Shown: positions 8,820-18,376, counted from the stretch's first letter. The stretch: DNA of 64,000 nucleotides from Ensifer sp. LC11 (GCF_001695835.1 NZ_MBSO01000021.1:1-64000); one strand, 5' to 3'. Translations and numbers: made by a program. The notes: generated by a model from the sequence alone, not told the origin.

Positions 8820-9672
8820 TCACGTGGCGGATGTTCGTCCTCCGGCATGTTCGTCGATAGCGGAAATGATCTGTTCCCAATCTCCGGGATGAATTTCGTG
8901 GCCGCCGCCTTCGATCTTCACGAACTTCGCATCCGCTACAGCGCGCGCGAGTGCCTCGCCGTGCTCAACCGCGAAAACCGGATCGGTCGTGCCATGAATG
9001 ACGAGAAGCGGCACCCTTATTTCGTTCAGCCGGCCTTGCCATGTCTCGCCAACGTCAAAAAGGACGATATGGTTGGCAGTGTTGAGATAGCCTCCGGACC
9101 GGTCGAAGTCCCGTTCAAGGAAGGCACGGATCCTGGCTTCGTCAAATGGATGCGCCTTGCTCGCTGTCAGGCGAGCATCTTCGACCAGGTAGGCGACCGT
9201 GTCTGCTCGGTCCGACCAGTCCGCCTCCACGGACATATGTTCCATCCAGGCCTCGTCGCTTGCGGGAAACTGGGACGTGTCCATCCCGACCGGCGACGTG
9301 CTGATCGCCGTCAGCGAAAGCACATGCTCCGGATTCTTCAGTGCAGCCACCTGGCCGAGCATGCCGCCGAGAGAAAAGCCGACAATATGACTGTTCGAAA
9401 TCCCGTAGCCGTCGAGCACGCGGAAGACGTCATCGACGGCGTCATCGAAGGTGTAACCCGGCTGACCGGCGGGATATTTCGTTGAAAGACCGGTGTCGCG
9501 TTGGTCGTAGCGGATGACGAAGTGGCCCGTTCGGCGAGCCGCTGGCAGAATTCCTCCGGCCACCACAGCATCGAGGCCATTCCGCCCATGATCAGAATTA
9601 GCGGCGGCTGGGCTCGCCAAAGCTCTGCGTTGCGAGTTCGACCCCATCGGTGCGGATCACCAGCTTGCTCAT
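8820..9672 (-). pseudogene. Alpha/beta hydrolase gene with two single-base frameshifts
   Basis: Three frames joined end to end give a normal alpha/beta hydrolase: MSKLVIRTDGVELATQSFGE (start 9672), then AQPPLILIMGGMASMLWWPE, then GHFVIRYDQRDTGLS through the nucleophile elbow GFSLGGM and the catalytic-type GTTDPV and GGGHEI segments. Frame changes are needed near 9610 and near 9525; each is explained by one missing base in a G/C run. Its start overlaps the stop of the upstream GST gene by four bases, so both formed one operon. It is broken as sequenced; sequencing error is a real alternative. Confidence 0.75.
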
Positions 9673-10251
9673 GCGACACCCTCGCGCAGCAGCGCCGCTT
9701 GTACCGCAGGCCGCTTTTCGATCCTGGCAACATAGTCGCCAAGCGGCTCGGGCAGGGGAAATCCGAGTTGAGCCGCGCCCCACGCAAGTTGGAAGAGATA
9801 GGCATCCACGACCGTAAAGGTCTCTCCGAAAAGGTAGTCCCGATCCAATCGGCCCGCGAGGAAGCCGAACCAATGCAGCAGTTGCTGGCCCGTGGGCTCC
9901 CTGACATCCTCCGGAAGCGACAGGTAGGTGGGAAACCGCTTGTGAATCTCAGTCGCGATGAAGCTCAGCATCTCGAGCAGGCGGTAGTGGCCCAGATGAC
10001 CCTGGGGTGCAAGTTCGGCCGCCCGGTCGGCGATCCAAGTCAGGATCGCGACATTTTCGGTCAGCACTTCGCCATCGTCGAACATAAGGGCGGGCACATT
10101 AGCCCGTGGGGTTGATGTCCGTGTAGCGGCCGCCGCCTTCGATCTGTTTCGTCTCGAGGTTGACCTTGACCAGGTCGAACTCAATGCCAGCCTCCAGCAT
10201 CGAGATATAGTCGGCCAAGCTGGTAAAACCTGGCGCCGAGTAAAGCTTCAT
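9669..10251 (-). pseudogene. Glutathione S-transferase gene with one single-base frameshift
   Basis: The start at 10251 reads MKLYSAPGFTSLADYISMLE and runs to INPTG, where TAA stops it at 10099. The next frame continues VPALMFDDGEVLTENVAI through to EKRPAVQAALLREGVA. Removing one A from GGCTAATGTGCCC restores GYVPAL, the conserved glutathione-binding loop of thioredoxin-fold GSTs. The reconstructed protein is about 193 residues with the usual N-terminal thioredoxin and C-terminal helical domains. As sequenced, the product would be 50 residues. Confidence 0.78.
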
Positions 10252-10421
10252 CGATCCAAGTCCTTCCTTAGTGATTGGAATTAACAACCAGTTGTAGCTT
10301 AGGCACGGTATATTCGATAATGCAAGCGGTTCCTTGAAAGATGAGGAAGGAGGTGAAACGCCCATCGAACGGCGGATCAATCGCGCGGTTGCAGCGCTGG
10401 TAGCCTCTTTGTCGCCCGCGC

Positions 10422-11240
10422 TCAGGCGGAGGCCGATTGGAAATCTGGCACGTGGAGGACCACTCGGTTGCGTCCGTTTTTCTTTGCCTCATATAACGCT
10501 TCGTCGGCTTGCCGCTGCAACACCTCCGAAGATACTCCCTCGCCGCCGTGTTTCAGGACGGCCAGTCCAACGCTGACGGTGACATAAGCGCCAACGCTTG
10601 ATCTCGGATTCGGCAAGGAAGCGGCTTCGACGCGGCGTCGAATTCGTTCCGCCACCGCCACGCCTTCCTCCTCATTGGCATCCCGCAGAAGGATGAGAAA
10701 CTCTTCGCCGCCGTAACGCGCAACCTGATCGCGATCGTCGCGCAGGCTGCTCTGGATGATGCCGGCCACTTTTACCAGACAGCGATCCCCTTCGGCATGG
10801 CCGAGGCTATCGTTGAGTTGCTTGAAGTGGTCGATATCGCACATCAGAATAGCTGCGCTCTGGCTTTGCGCGGCCTCGTCGCTCCACACTTTGAGCGCGT
10901 CCATCATCCAGCGGCGGTTTGCGATACCTGTGAGCGGGTCTGTTCTTGCGAGCAACTCAAGACGTGAATTGGCGTCCGTCAGTTCGGCGAGCCGAGACCG
11001 GTCGCGCAGTTCGAGCAGAAATGTCTTGTGCGCCAGAATGCTAGCTGTGCGGCGCGCGACAACCGTCGCCACCACTCCGCTTGCAAAGAAGAGTGCTCCG
11101 GCCAGCGCATTCCCGGAAGCGATTTCTGGGTTTTGCAGCTGAAAGACAAGATAGAGACCGAGCACAAAGACGGCGATCGCCATCGACCATTCGAGCGGAA
11201 CGGGAAATATGATAATCGCGGTCACGGCGACGAAAAGCAT
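10422..11240 (-). CDS. GGDEF-domain diguanylate cyclase, short membrane N-terminus
   Basis: 272 residues. Two or three membrane segments (roughly residues 1-62) precede a coiled linker (LLELRDRSRLAELTDANSRLE) and a GGDEF domain with DPLTGIANRRWM, the metal site CDIDHFKQLND and the catalytic signature GGEEF. It should make cyclic di-GMP from GTP. Membrane domains of this class are normally longer, and the frame stays open without a start codon for about 60 bases upstream. The N-terminus may therefore be lost or use an unusual start. Confidence 0.82.
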   Translation of the reverse strand: MLFVAVTAIIIFPVPLEWSMAIAVFVLGLYLVFQLQNPEIASGNALAGALFFASGVVATVVARRTASILAHKTFLLELRDRSRLAELTDANSRLELLARTDPLTGIANRRWMMDALKVWSDEAAQSQSAAILMCDIDHFKQLNDSLGHAEGDRCLVKVAGIIQSSLRDDRDQVARYGGEEFLILLRDANEEEGVAVAERIRRRVEAASLPNPRSSVGAYVTVSVGLAVLKHGGEGVSSEVLQRQADEALYEAKKNGRNRVVLHVPDFQSASA

Positions 11241-11302
11241 GATCGCGTGGGACTGGCATGGGGGCGCGGTGGGCTTGACAAAAGGACACCGTTCAAAATA
11301 TA

Positions 11303-11318
11303 GGGTAATCGTTAACCC
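11303..11318. promoter_or_regulatory. Putative LacI-family operator in front of the second regulator
   Basis: GGGTAATCGTTAACCC is an imperfect dyad with the central CG typical of LacI-family sites, 22 bases before the GTG start of the regulator. A near copy (GGGTAATCGTTTAC) occurs at 12394 at the start of the transporter operon. Two matching sites suggest autoregulation plus control of the importer. Confidence 0.55.
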
Positions 11319-11339
11319 AAATTAGGTCGTGTAAAGATC

Positions 11340-12338
11340 GTGGCAATTTCGCTTTCTGATATCGCGGAGCGTGCGGGCGTCTCGGTAAAGACGGTTTCCG
11401 GCGCGTTGCACGGTGGCTCCGCCCGCATGTCGGATGATACGCGCCAGAAGGTGAAGGCGATCGCCGAGGAACTCGGTTACGTGACCAATCTCGCCGCGCG
11501 CGGTGTGCGTCAGGGGTGGCTGCCGCTGGTCGGTGTCGTTTCCGATGGCTTGATCACGTCACCGTTCGCCACCGAAATCGTGCGCGGGCTTGACGGTGCT
11601 GCGCGCAGTGCCGGCATGGCGGTGTTTGCGGTCAACCACAGCAGCGGACAGTCAATCGGCTCGGTGGTCGACGAGGTGCAACAGTTCCGGCCCCGTGCCG
11701 TTGCCTATGCCGCCATGTACCACAAGGACATCGACCTGCCGCCGACACTCGCGGGCTCCGTCGGCGTGATGATCAATTGCCGCGAGGCCTCCGGGCGCGT
11801 CACGTCACTGGTGCCCGACGAAGAAGGTGGGGCGCGGGAGATCGTGCGTTACCTGCTCGCCTCTGGCCGCCGCCGGATCGCCTTCATCAACCTGCCGGGC
11901 ATCCTTGCTGGGGCGCTACGCGAGAAGGGTTTCCGCGCCGCTCTTGAAGAGGCAGGCATCGAACCGATTGGTGTGCTTCCAGCCGTGCGCCGCAGCGTTT
12001 ACAGCGATCGCGCTCCGAGCCTCGTCGCCTCGCATGTCGAGACATTGCTGGCCACCGGTCAGCGACCGGACGCGATCCTGTGCGGCAACGACCGTGTCGC
12101 GATGGAAGTCTACGCGGCCCTTGCGCGCGCCGGCCTTAAAATTCCGGACGACATTGCGGTAGCCAGTTTCGACAACCAGGTCGAGCTGGCCTCGCGGCTG
12201 GATCCGCCGTTGACGACGATGGCCCTGCCGCACCGCGCGATGGGCCGCCTGGCCATGGAGATCCTGCTCGCAGGGGAGCCTGAGCCGCCGCATCTGCGAA
12301 AGCTGCCGTTTCATCTGGTCGAGCGGGCATCGGTTTAG
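11340..12338 (+). CDS. LacI-family transcriptional regulator of the fructoside operon
   Basis: 332 residues from GTG (ISLSDIAERAGVSVKTVSGA). The helix-turn-helix is at residues 3-25, a hinge around VTNLAARGVRQG, then a ligand-sensing domain (GVVSDGLITSPFATEIVRG, DAILCGNDRVAMEVYAAL, VASFDNQVELASRLDPPLTT). It sits 41 bases upstream of the binding-protein gene in the same direction and probably controls the whole import operon to 18346. By context the effector would be a fructoside or a catabolite of it. Confidence 0.9.
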   Translation: MAISLSDIAERAGVSVKTVSGALHGGSARMSDDTRQKVKAIAEELGYVTNLAARGVRQGWLPLVGVVSDGLITSPFATEIVRGLDGAARSAGMAVFAVNHSSGQSIGSVVDEVQQFRPRAVAYAAMYHKDIDLPPTLAGSVGVMINCREASGRVTSLVPDEEGGAREIVRYLLASGRRRIAFINLPGILAGALREKGFRAALEEAGIEPIGVLPAVRRSVYSDRAPSLVASHVETLLATGQRPDAILCGNDRVAMEVYAALARAGLKIPDDIAVASFDNQVELASRLDPPLTTMALPHRAMGRLAMEILLAGEPEPPHLRKLPFHLVERASV

Positions 12339-12379
12339 CAACCAGCATTCTTGTCGAATTGAATAGGAGGAGAAGATCA

Positions 12380-13684
12380 ATGACGACATATTTGGGTAAT
12401 CGTTTACTTAGTTCACTTTTCGCGTCTTCTGCACTCTTGTGGAGTGCGGGTTTTGCAGAGGCAAAATCCGTCATCCACGTGATGCACCAGGGTGATCCGG
12501 GTTGGGTGAAGGCCTATGGCGACGTCGCCAAGCGCTTCGAGGAAGCCAATCCCGATATCGACGTCGAGATGATCTACGCGCCGCACGACGCCTATAACGA
12601 GAAGTTCAGCGCCGCCGTCATGGCCAAGCAGTTGCCGGACGTGATGGAACTCGATGCGCCGTTTCTGGCGAACTACGTCTGGTCGGGCTACCTGCAGCCC
12701 ATCAAGCCGCTCGTCGACAAGGATGTGCTCGACGACATGACGGGCTCGAACATCGCCCAGGGCACCTATCCGATCGACAAGGATCTCTATGCGATCGGCC
12801 TTACCGACTCCTCGGTCGTGCTTTACGGCAACAAGAAGTATCTCGAAGCCATCGGGGCACGCATTCCGAAATCCGTCGACGATGCCTGGACGCGCGAGGA
12901 ATTCGAAGGCTACCTCGAAAAGCTCTCCAAGCTCGAAGGCGTGAAGTGGCCGATCGACACGTTCCGTGGCTACGGCATCAAGACCGAATGGATCACCTAT
13001 GCTTACGGCCCGCTGCTCGAAAGCGCTGGCTGCGACCTGATCGATCGCAAGGCGTGGAAAGCGAGCGGTACGCTCGACAGCGAAGCCTGCGTCAAGGCGC
13101 TGACCATGATGCAGACGTGGGTGAAGAACGGCTGGGTCGTCCCCACATCGTCCGGCACCAACCAGTTCTATGCGGAGGGGCAGCCGGCAGCGCTCGCCAT
13201 GGGTGGGCACTGGTTCTACGCGGAAGCCGCCGCCGCGATGAAGGACAATATCGTCGTCATACCGCTGCCGAAGATCGGCAACAAGGGCGTCAGCCCGAAC
13301 GGCACCTGGATCTGGGGCATCTCCGCGAGCTCCGAAAACCCTGAAGCCGCCGGAAAATTCCTGAGCTTCCTTCTGAAGGACAAGGACTACCGCGACTATG
13401 CAAAGACCCAGTCGGCCTATCCGGGCTTGAAGAGCTTTGCCGCTGAATCCCCGCTCTACGCTGAAGGCGGGCCGCTTGCCGTCGCCTTCGAGCAGGCCTC
13501 GAAGACCGCCGTCGCCCGTCCGCCGCACCCGGCCTATCCGACGATCACCTCGGCCTTCATGCAGGCGGTCGACAAGATCTTCAACGGCGGCGATGCGCAG
13601 GAGGCGCTGACGGCCGCGGCGAAGAAGATCGACCAGGACATCGAGGACAACGCCGGCTACCCGCCCTTCGACGAGCAGCAATAG
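12380..13684 (+). CDS. ABC sugar transporter, periplasmic substrate-binding protein
   Basis: 434 residues from the ATG at 12380, seven bases after AGGAGGAG. A signal peptide (LLSSLFASSALLWSAGFAEA) precedes a family-1 solute-binding domain (VIHVMHQGDPGWVKAYGDVA, PDVMELDAPFLANYV, GQPAALAMGGHWFYAEAAAA). The operator-like GGGTAATCGTTTAC lies inside codons 5-9. Followed by two permeases, a GH32 hydrolase and an ATPase, so a fructose-containing oligosaccharide or sucrose is the likely ligand (inference from context). Confidence 0.9.
   Translation: MTTYLGNRLLSSLFASSALLWSAGFAEAKSVIHVMHQGDPGWVKAYGDVAKRFEEANPDIDVEMIYAPHDAYNEKFSAAVMAKQLPDVMELDAPFLANYVWSGYLQPIKPLVDKDVLDDMTGSNIAQGTYPIDKDLYAIGLTDSSVVLYGNKKYLEAIGARIPKSVDDAWTREEFEGYLEKLSKLEGVKWPIDTFRGYGIKTEWITYAYGPLLESAGCDLIDRKAWKASGTLDSEACVKALTMMQTWVKNGWVVPTSSGTNQFYAEGQPAALAMGGHWFYAEAAAAMKDNIVVIPLPKIGNKGVSPNGTWIWGISASSENPEAAGKFLSFLLKDKDYRDYAKTQSAYPGLKSFAAESPLYAEGGPLAVAFEQASKTAVARPPHPAYPTITSAFMQAVDKIFNGGDAQEALTAAAKKIDQDIEDNAGYPPFDEQQ
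12394..12407. promoter_or_regulatory. Operator-like repeat inside the binding-protein coding start
   Basis: GGGTAATCGTTTAC matches 13 of 14 positions of the site at 11303-11316 upstream of the LacI-type gene. It lies 14 bases downstream of the binding-protein ATG, overlapping codons 5-9. It could be a roadblock or loop-forming auxiliary operator. Confidence 0.45.
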
Positions 13685-13758
13685 GGCATCCTTTGCAAGG
13701 CCGCCCGGCTGGCCGGCCCTGCGCCACCTTGGGAGGATGAGCAAATGAGGAGGAGACC

Positions 13759-14691
13759 ATGACCTTGCAAGAGACGTCCGCGGCCGCGCTGCCGCGCCCC
13801 GCCAGGCGGCGCGACCGGCAGCGGTTCTGGCAGGAAGTCGCGATGATCGCACCGGCCGTGCTGCTGCTCGCCGTCTTCCTGATCACGCCGTTTCTTTTGT
13901 CCTTCTGGACGGCGATGACCAATCAGCCGCTGGTGCCGCGTCCGACGCCGGTGCGTTTCGTCGGCTTCTTGAATTTCCAGCGGGTCTTCACCGACCCGCT
14001 GTTCTGGACCTCGCTCTGGAACGTCACGCGCTTCACGGTGTGGGTGCTGCCGGTTCAGTGCGGCATTGCGTTCCTGACCGCGCTGCTGCTGCACCAGAAG
14101 CTGCCGATGCAGAACGTTCTGCGCGGCATGTTCTTTCTGCCGGCGATCACCTCTATGGTTGTCGTCTGCGTGATCTGGGGCACGCTTTTCCAGTATCCGA
14201 GCGGTCCGCTCAACCAGATCGTCGGTTTTCTGTCCGGTGGCATGATCCAGCCGATCGACTGGCTCGGCGACCCCAATTGGGCGATGTTTTCGATCGTGTT
14301 GCTGTCGGCCTGGCAGGCCTATGGCTTCCAGATGATCATCTATCTTGCGGGCCTGCAGGGTATTCCGGAGGAGCTTTATGACGCGGCCCGCATCGACGGC
14401 GCGAGCGCGCTTCGCCGCTTCTGGCACGTCACCATGCCGGGCCTGCGTCCGACCCACGTCTTCGTGCTGGTCATCACCACGATCCAGGCCTTTAAGCTTT
14501 ACACCCAGGTTGCGATCCTCACCCAGGGCGGACCGAAGGAAAGCACGGAGACCGTGGTGCACTACATGGTGCGCGCCGGCTTCGAGGAACAGAAGCTCGG
14601 ATACGCATCCGCCGTCTCCGTCATTCTCTTCGTCATCGTTCTTCTGATCGCGCTCCTTCAGCGCAAACTCCTGAGGCGCTTCGATGTCTGA
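13759..14691 (+). CDS. ABC sugar transporter permease (MalF/UgpA type)
   Basis: 310 residues with ribosome site GAGGAGACC. A positively charged N-terminus (RPARRRDRQRF) precedes six membrane segments (IAPAVLLLAVFLITPFLLSF first). The EAA loop reads EELYDAARIDGASALRRFWH. It pairs with the next permease, which it overlaps by eight bases. Confidence 0.9.
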   Translation: MTLQETSAAALPRPARRRDRQRFWQEVAMIAPAVLLLAVFLITPFLLSFWTAMTNQPLVPRPTPVRFVGFLNFQRVFTDPLFWTSLWNVTRFTVWVLPVQCGIAFLTALLLHQKLPMQNVLRGMFFLPAITSMVVVCVIWGTLFQYPSGPLNQIVGFLSGGMIQPIDWLGDPNWAMFSIVLLSAWQAYGFQMIIYLAGLQGIPEELYDAARIDGASALRRFWHVTMPGLRPTHVFVLVITTIQAFKLYTQVAILTQGGPKESTETVVHYMVRAGFEEQKLGYASAVSVILFVIVLLIALLQRKLLRRFDV

Positions 14692-15577
14692 TCTCGTTCT
14701 CAGCCAGCCAGCCCCGCTAGCGATCCCCCGCGGCAACAGCAAGACGGGCCTGCGTATCGTCCAGACCGTCTGCATCTTCATCATCGCTCTGGTAATGATC
14801 TCGCCGCTCTTCATGCTGCTGATCGCCAGCCTTAAGGATGACCGCTTCCGCATCCTTGCCGACATGGGCAGCTTCCGCGCCTTCTGGGTCAGCGAGCCGA
14901 CCCTGTCGAACTACCGCGAGATCGCCAACTTTTCAGGCGAACTTGCCTATGGCCGCTACCTCGTAAATTCGCTGGTGATCCTCGTCGTCACCGTCGTGTC
15001 CGGGCTGATCATCAATTCGATGGCCGGCTTCGTGCTTGCCTGGGGGACGCTGCGCGGAAAGGCAATCCTGCTCGCTCTCGTGGTCGCGCTCTACGTCATC
15101 CCGCAGGAAAGCATTATCATGCCGCTCGTCGTGATGATGTCGCGCGCCGGACTGACGGATACGTTCGCAGTGCAGATCCTGCCCTGGGTGGCAAGCCCGC
15201 TCTATGTCTTCCTGTTCTACCAGTTCTTCGCGCAACTGCCGAAGGAACTCTACGAAGCTGCGGAGATGGATGGCGCGTCGGCGTTTCGCATCTATCGGTC
15301 GATTTACATGCCGCTGAGCCTGCCGGCGCTTGCGACGGTCTCGATCCTCATGGGGATCGAAAGCTGGAACCAGTACCTCTGGCCGACGCTGGTCACCCAG
15401 ACCGACTATGCCCGGCCGATCTCGGTCGCGATCGCCACCTTCTTCGGACAGGACAGCATTTACTGGGACCGCGCAATGGCCGCGTCTGTCTTGATGATGA
15501 TCCCCGTCCTCATTCTCTACCTCGCCTTCCAGCGCTGGTTCGTAAGTTCGTTCGTCGGCTCCGCCGTGAAAGGTTGA
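14684..15577 (+). CDS. ABC sugar transporter permease (MalG/UgpE type)
   Basis: 297 residues overlapping the preceding gene. Membrane helices include IVQTVCIFIIALVMISPLFM and ILLALVVALYVIPQESIIMP. The EAA loop is KELYEAAEMDGASAFRIYRS, and the tail FQRWFVSSFVGSAVKG is typical of the family. It is the second channel half of the fructoside importer. Confidence 0.9.
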   Translation: MSDLVLSQPAPLAIPRGNSKTGLRIVQTVCIFIIALVMISPLFMLLIASLKDDRFRILADMGSFRAFWVSEPTLSNYREIANFSGELAYGRYLVNSLVILVVTVVSGLIINSMAGFVLAWGTLRGKAILLALVVALYVIPQESIIMPLVVMMSRAGLTDTFAVQILPWVASPLYVFLFYQFFAQLPKELYEAAEMDGASAFRIYRSIYMPLSLPALATVSILMGIESWNQYLWPTLVTQTDYARPISVAIATFFGQDSIYWDRAMAASVLMMIPVLILYLAFQRWFVSSFVGSAVKG

Positions 15578-15579
15578 CT

Positions 15580-17286
15580 ATGACTTCGCAGACAAAACCC
15601 GCAAGCCCCGTGCTTGAAATCGTCGAGGCCGAACTCCCGGCCGGGACCGTGCTGCATCTCTGGTTGAAGGCGCGCGAAATTGGCGACGAGGCGAAACTGT
15701 CGGTCACCTTAGATCGCAGTGAGATTGCCGGTCCGTCCACGCGCCGCGCCGGGGAGTTCGAATTCTTCGCGGTGACGCTCGGGACGGCGGGTCGCACCGT
15801 GCTTGCCTATGATGCCGAAACAACTGCGCTCTCCGTCGCCTATGCGTTCCACCCGCAGACGGTGCTGGAGGAGGGGATCCGCGTCCTCCATCACGCCGTC
15901 CGCACTGCGCCGCCTGAAGTTGCCGGCGGCTACCACTTCCGCCCGCCCTTCGGCTGGATGAACGACCCGAACGGCTTCGGCCGGTTCGAGGGCCTCGGCC
16001 ATCTCTTCTATCAGCACTATCCGCATGGCTTGCGTTGGAACACCATGCACTGGGGCCATGCGGTCTCCAAAGATTTGATCCGCTGGACGCACCTGCCCAT
16101 GTTCCTGTTTCCGGCGGATCACCTGTCGGAAAAAGACGATGGCCGTGGCGGTGCCTTCTCCGGCTCGGCCATCCCCGTGTCAGGGCCGGACGGGGACGAA
16201 ATCCGCGTCTTCTACACCGAACATGTGCGAGATCGGGAGCCGGAGGAGCAGATCCAGCTCTCCGCCGTCAGCCGTGACGGCATCATCGCCGGCCCGTCCG
16301 AGGTGATCCTGCCTCTCCGTCCGGAGGGCCTGAACCTCACCACTGATTTCCGCGATCCCTATGTGTTCAAGGGCCCGGACGGCCGGTGGAAGATGTTGCT
16401 AGGCAGTCGCGACCGATTGGGCGGTGTCGTCCTGCTTTACGAGACGGCAGATCTGCAGGGTGCCACGGGCTGGACCTTCCTCGGCATCATCCATCGCGAG
16501 GACGGTTTCGGCATGACCGCGGCGGAGTGCCCCTGCATGCTGCCGGTCGGCGGCATGGCGGATGATCCGCAGACCCGCTGGGCGCTGATCTTTGGCCTGC
16601 TCACAAGCCGTGACCCGGCCACCGGCCGGCGCAACCTCACATCTGTCACCGTCGGCCGCTTCGACGGCCGGGCGTTCACGGCCGAATTCGAACAGGAACT
16701 GGATTTCGGCTCCGACGCCTACGCCTTCCAGGGCTTCGTCGACGGCGACGAACCGGCTGGCATCGCCTGGCTTGCCAACTGGACGGATTTTTCCAAGAAG
16801 GACGATTTCCCAACGGCGATGACCCTGCCGCGTCGCGTGCTCCTCGACGGGGACGCCGTGTTGACACCGCCGGTCGCGGCCGTCGAAAGCCTGCGCCACA
16901 GGCTGCTCGATGAATCAGCCCTTGCTGCGGGCGAAACGGTTCCACTCGAAAGCGGTGCGGTTGAGATCGTGCTTGCACTGCCCGAGGCCGGCGCGGCCTT
17001 CGAGCTCGTCCTCGATCACCCGGATGTCACACTTGGCGTCAGTCTCGATGACGAAGGCCTTGCAATCCTCTTCGATGCCGCTACCGGCAAGCCGCCACCG
17101 CGATATCTCGCATCCGGCGCCAGGCCTTCGGAACTGCGCATCTTCCTCGATGCCGGTTCGATCGAGGTCTTCGCCGACAACGGCCGCTGGACAGGCACCA
17201 AGCGCCTCCCGGGATTTGCCGCCGCGCGATCAGCAAGGCTGACCGGCGCCGTCATGGGCGCGAAAATCTGGCAACTCAAGCTTTGA
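15580..17286 (+). CDS. Glycoside hydrolase family 32 beta-fructosidase
   Basis: 568 residues from ATG 15580, two bases after the permease stop. All three GH32 acidic motifs are present: WMNDPNG with the nucleophile near Asp129, RDPYVF near Asp259, and AECP with the acid/base Glu near 316. About 110 N-terminal residues precede the five-blade propeller, and a beta-sandwich ends the protein (LRIFLDAGSIEVFADNGR). No signal peptide is seen, so it should cleave imported sucrose, inulo- or levan-oligosaccharides in the cytoplasm. This gene identifies the probable substrate class of the operon. Confidence 0.9.
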   Translation: MTSQTKPASPVLEIVEAELPAGTVLHLWLKAREIGDEAKLSVTLDRSEIAGPSTRRAGEFEFFAVTLGTAGRTVLAYDAETTALSVAYAFHPQTVLEEGIRVLHHAVRTAPPEVAGGYHFRPPFGWMNDPNGFGRFEGLGHLFYQHYPHGLRWNTMHWGHAVSKDLIRWTHLPMFLFPADHLSEKDDGRGGAFSGSAIPVSGPDGDEIRVFYTEHVRDREPEEQIQLSAVSRDGIIAGPSEVILPLRPEGLNLTTDFRDPYVFKGPDGRWKMLLGSRDRLGGVVLLYETADLQGATGWTFLGIIHREDGFGMTAAECPCMLPVGGMADDPQTRWALIFGLLTSRDPATGRRNLTSVTVGRFDGRAFTAEFEQELDFGSDAYAFQGFVDGDEPAGIAWLANWTDFSKKDDFPTAMTLPRRVLLDGDAVLTPPVAAVESLRHRLLDESALAAGETVPLESGAVEIVLALPEAGAAFELVLDHPDVTLGVSLDDEGLAILFDAATGKPPPRYLASGARPSELRIFLDAGSIEVFADNGRWTGTKRLPGFAAARSARLTGAVMGAKIWQLKL

Positions 17287-17299
17287 GGGAGGAAGAAAA

Positions 17300-18346
17300 A
17301 TGGCATCGGTAGCGATCGATTGCGTTCTGAAACAGTACGGCGCGGCCTCCGTCATCCACGGCGTTTCCGTGGACATCGAGGACGGAGAATTCGTCACGCT
17401 CGTCGGACCTTCCGGCTGCGGCAAGTCCACACTCCTGCGCATGCTGGCGGGCCTCGAGGACATCAGCGGCGGCGAAATCCGCATCGACGGCCGCGTCATC
17501 AACGACGTGGCGCCGAAGGAGCGCGACATCGCCATGGTGTTCCAGAGCTACGCGCTCTATCCGCACATGACGGTCGCGGAGAACATGGGTTTCTCCCTGA
17601 AGCTCCAGGGTCGCGACAAGGCGACGATCGATAAGCTGGTGAAGGAGGCGGCCGGCATCCTCGCCCTCGACCCATTGCTTGACCGCCTGCCAAAGCAGCT
17701 TTCCGGCGGCCAGCGCCAGCGCGTCGCCATGGGGCGGGCCATCGTGCGTCACCCCAAGGTGTTCCTGTTCGACGAGCCACTCTCGAACCTCGACGCGAAG
17801 CTGCGTGTGACCATGCGCAGCGAGATCAAGGACCTGCACCGGCGCCTCGGCACCACCATCGTCTATGTCACGCACGACCAGATCGAGGCAATGACCATGG
17901 CCGACAAGATCGTCGTCATGCGTGCCGGTCGGATCGAACAGATCGGCAGACCGCTCGACCTTTACGATCGCCCGGGCAACACCTTCGTTGCCACCTTCAT
18001 AGGATCGCCCGCGATGAACCTTTTCGAAGGCACCATCAGCGATGGCGGCTTCTGCATTGAAGGCGGGGTTTGCCTGCCACTACCGGCGTCGGTTGGCACC
18101 GGCACTGTCCGCACCTACGGCATTCGCCCCGAAGACCTGGAGCTTGCCGAAACCGGTATCCCGGCGACCGTGCTTACGGTCGAGCCGACCGGCGCCGAAA
18201 CCCATCTTCTGGTGCGCGTTGGCACTCAGACTGCCGTGCTGGTGTTGCATCGCCGCGTGGACCTTAATCCTGAGGAGCAGATATACCTCTCGCCGAAGAA
18301 CCAGAAGATCCATCTGTTCTCCGCCGAAGGCGCCCGGTTTAACTGA
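17300..18346 (+). CDS. ABC sugar transporter ATP-binding protein (MalK/UgpC type)
   Basis: 348 residues after GAGGGAGGAAGAAAA. Walker A GPSGCGKST, signature LSGGQRQR, Walker B FLFDEPLSNLDA and H-loop VYVTHDQIEAM are intact. The C-terminal regulatory domain (from about residue 235, with GIRPEDLEL) identifies the CUT1 class. It is the last gene of the fructoside operon; unusually, the ATPase follows the hydrolase. Confidence 0.92.
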   Translation: MASVAIDCVLKQYGAASVIHGVSVDIEDGEFVTLVGPSGCGKSTLLRMLAGLEDISGGEIRIDGRVINDVAPKERDIAMVFQSYALYPHMTVAENMGFSLKLQGRDKATIDKLVKEAAGILALDPLLDRLPKQLSGGQRQRVAMGRAIVRHPKVFLFDEPLSNLDAKLRVTMRSEIKDLHRRLGTTIVYVTHDQIEAMTMADKIVVMRAGRIEQIGRPLDLYDRPGNTFVATFIGSPAMNLFEGTISDGGFCIEGGVCLPLPASVGTGTVRTYGIRPEDLELAETGIPATVLTVEPTGAETHLLVRVGTQTAVLVLHRRVDLNPEEQIYLSPKNQKIHLFSAEGARFN

Positions 18347-18376
18347 TCTTTTGGTACCCCTAGACGCGGGTCGCCA

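Noticed and set aside
12413-13852. 479-codon minus-strand frame opposite the binding-protein gene
   Set aside because: Antisense shadow of a signal-peptide-bearing transport gene; no family resemblance.
13657-14865. 402-codon minus-strand frame over the permease genes
   Set aside because: Antisense to two conserved permeases, with charged, repetitive composition typical of a shadow.
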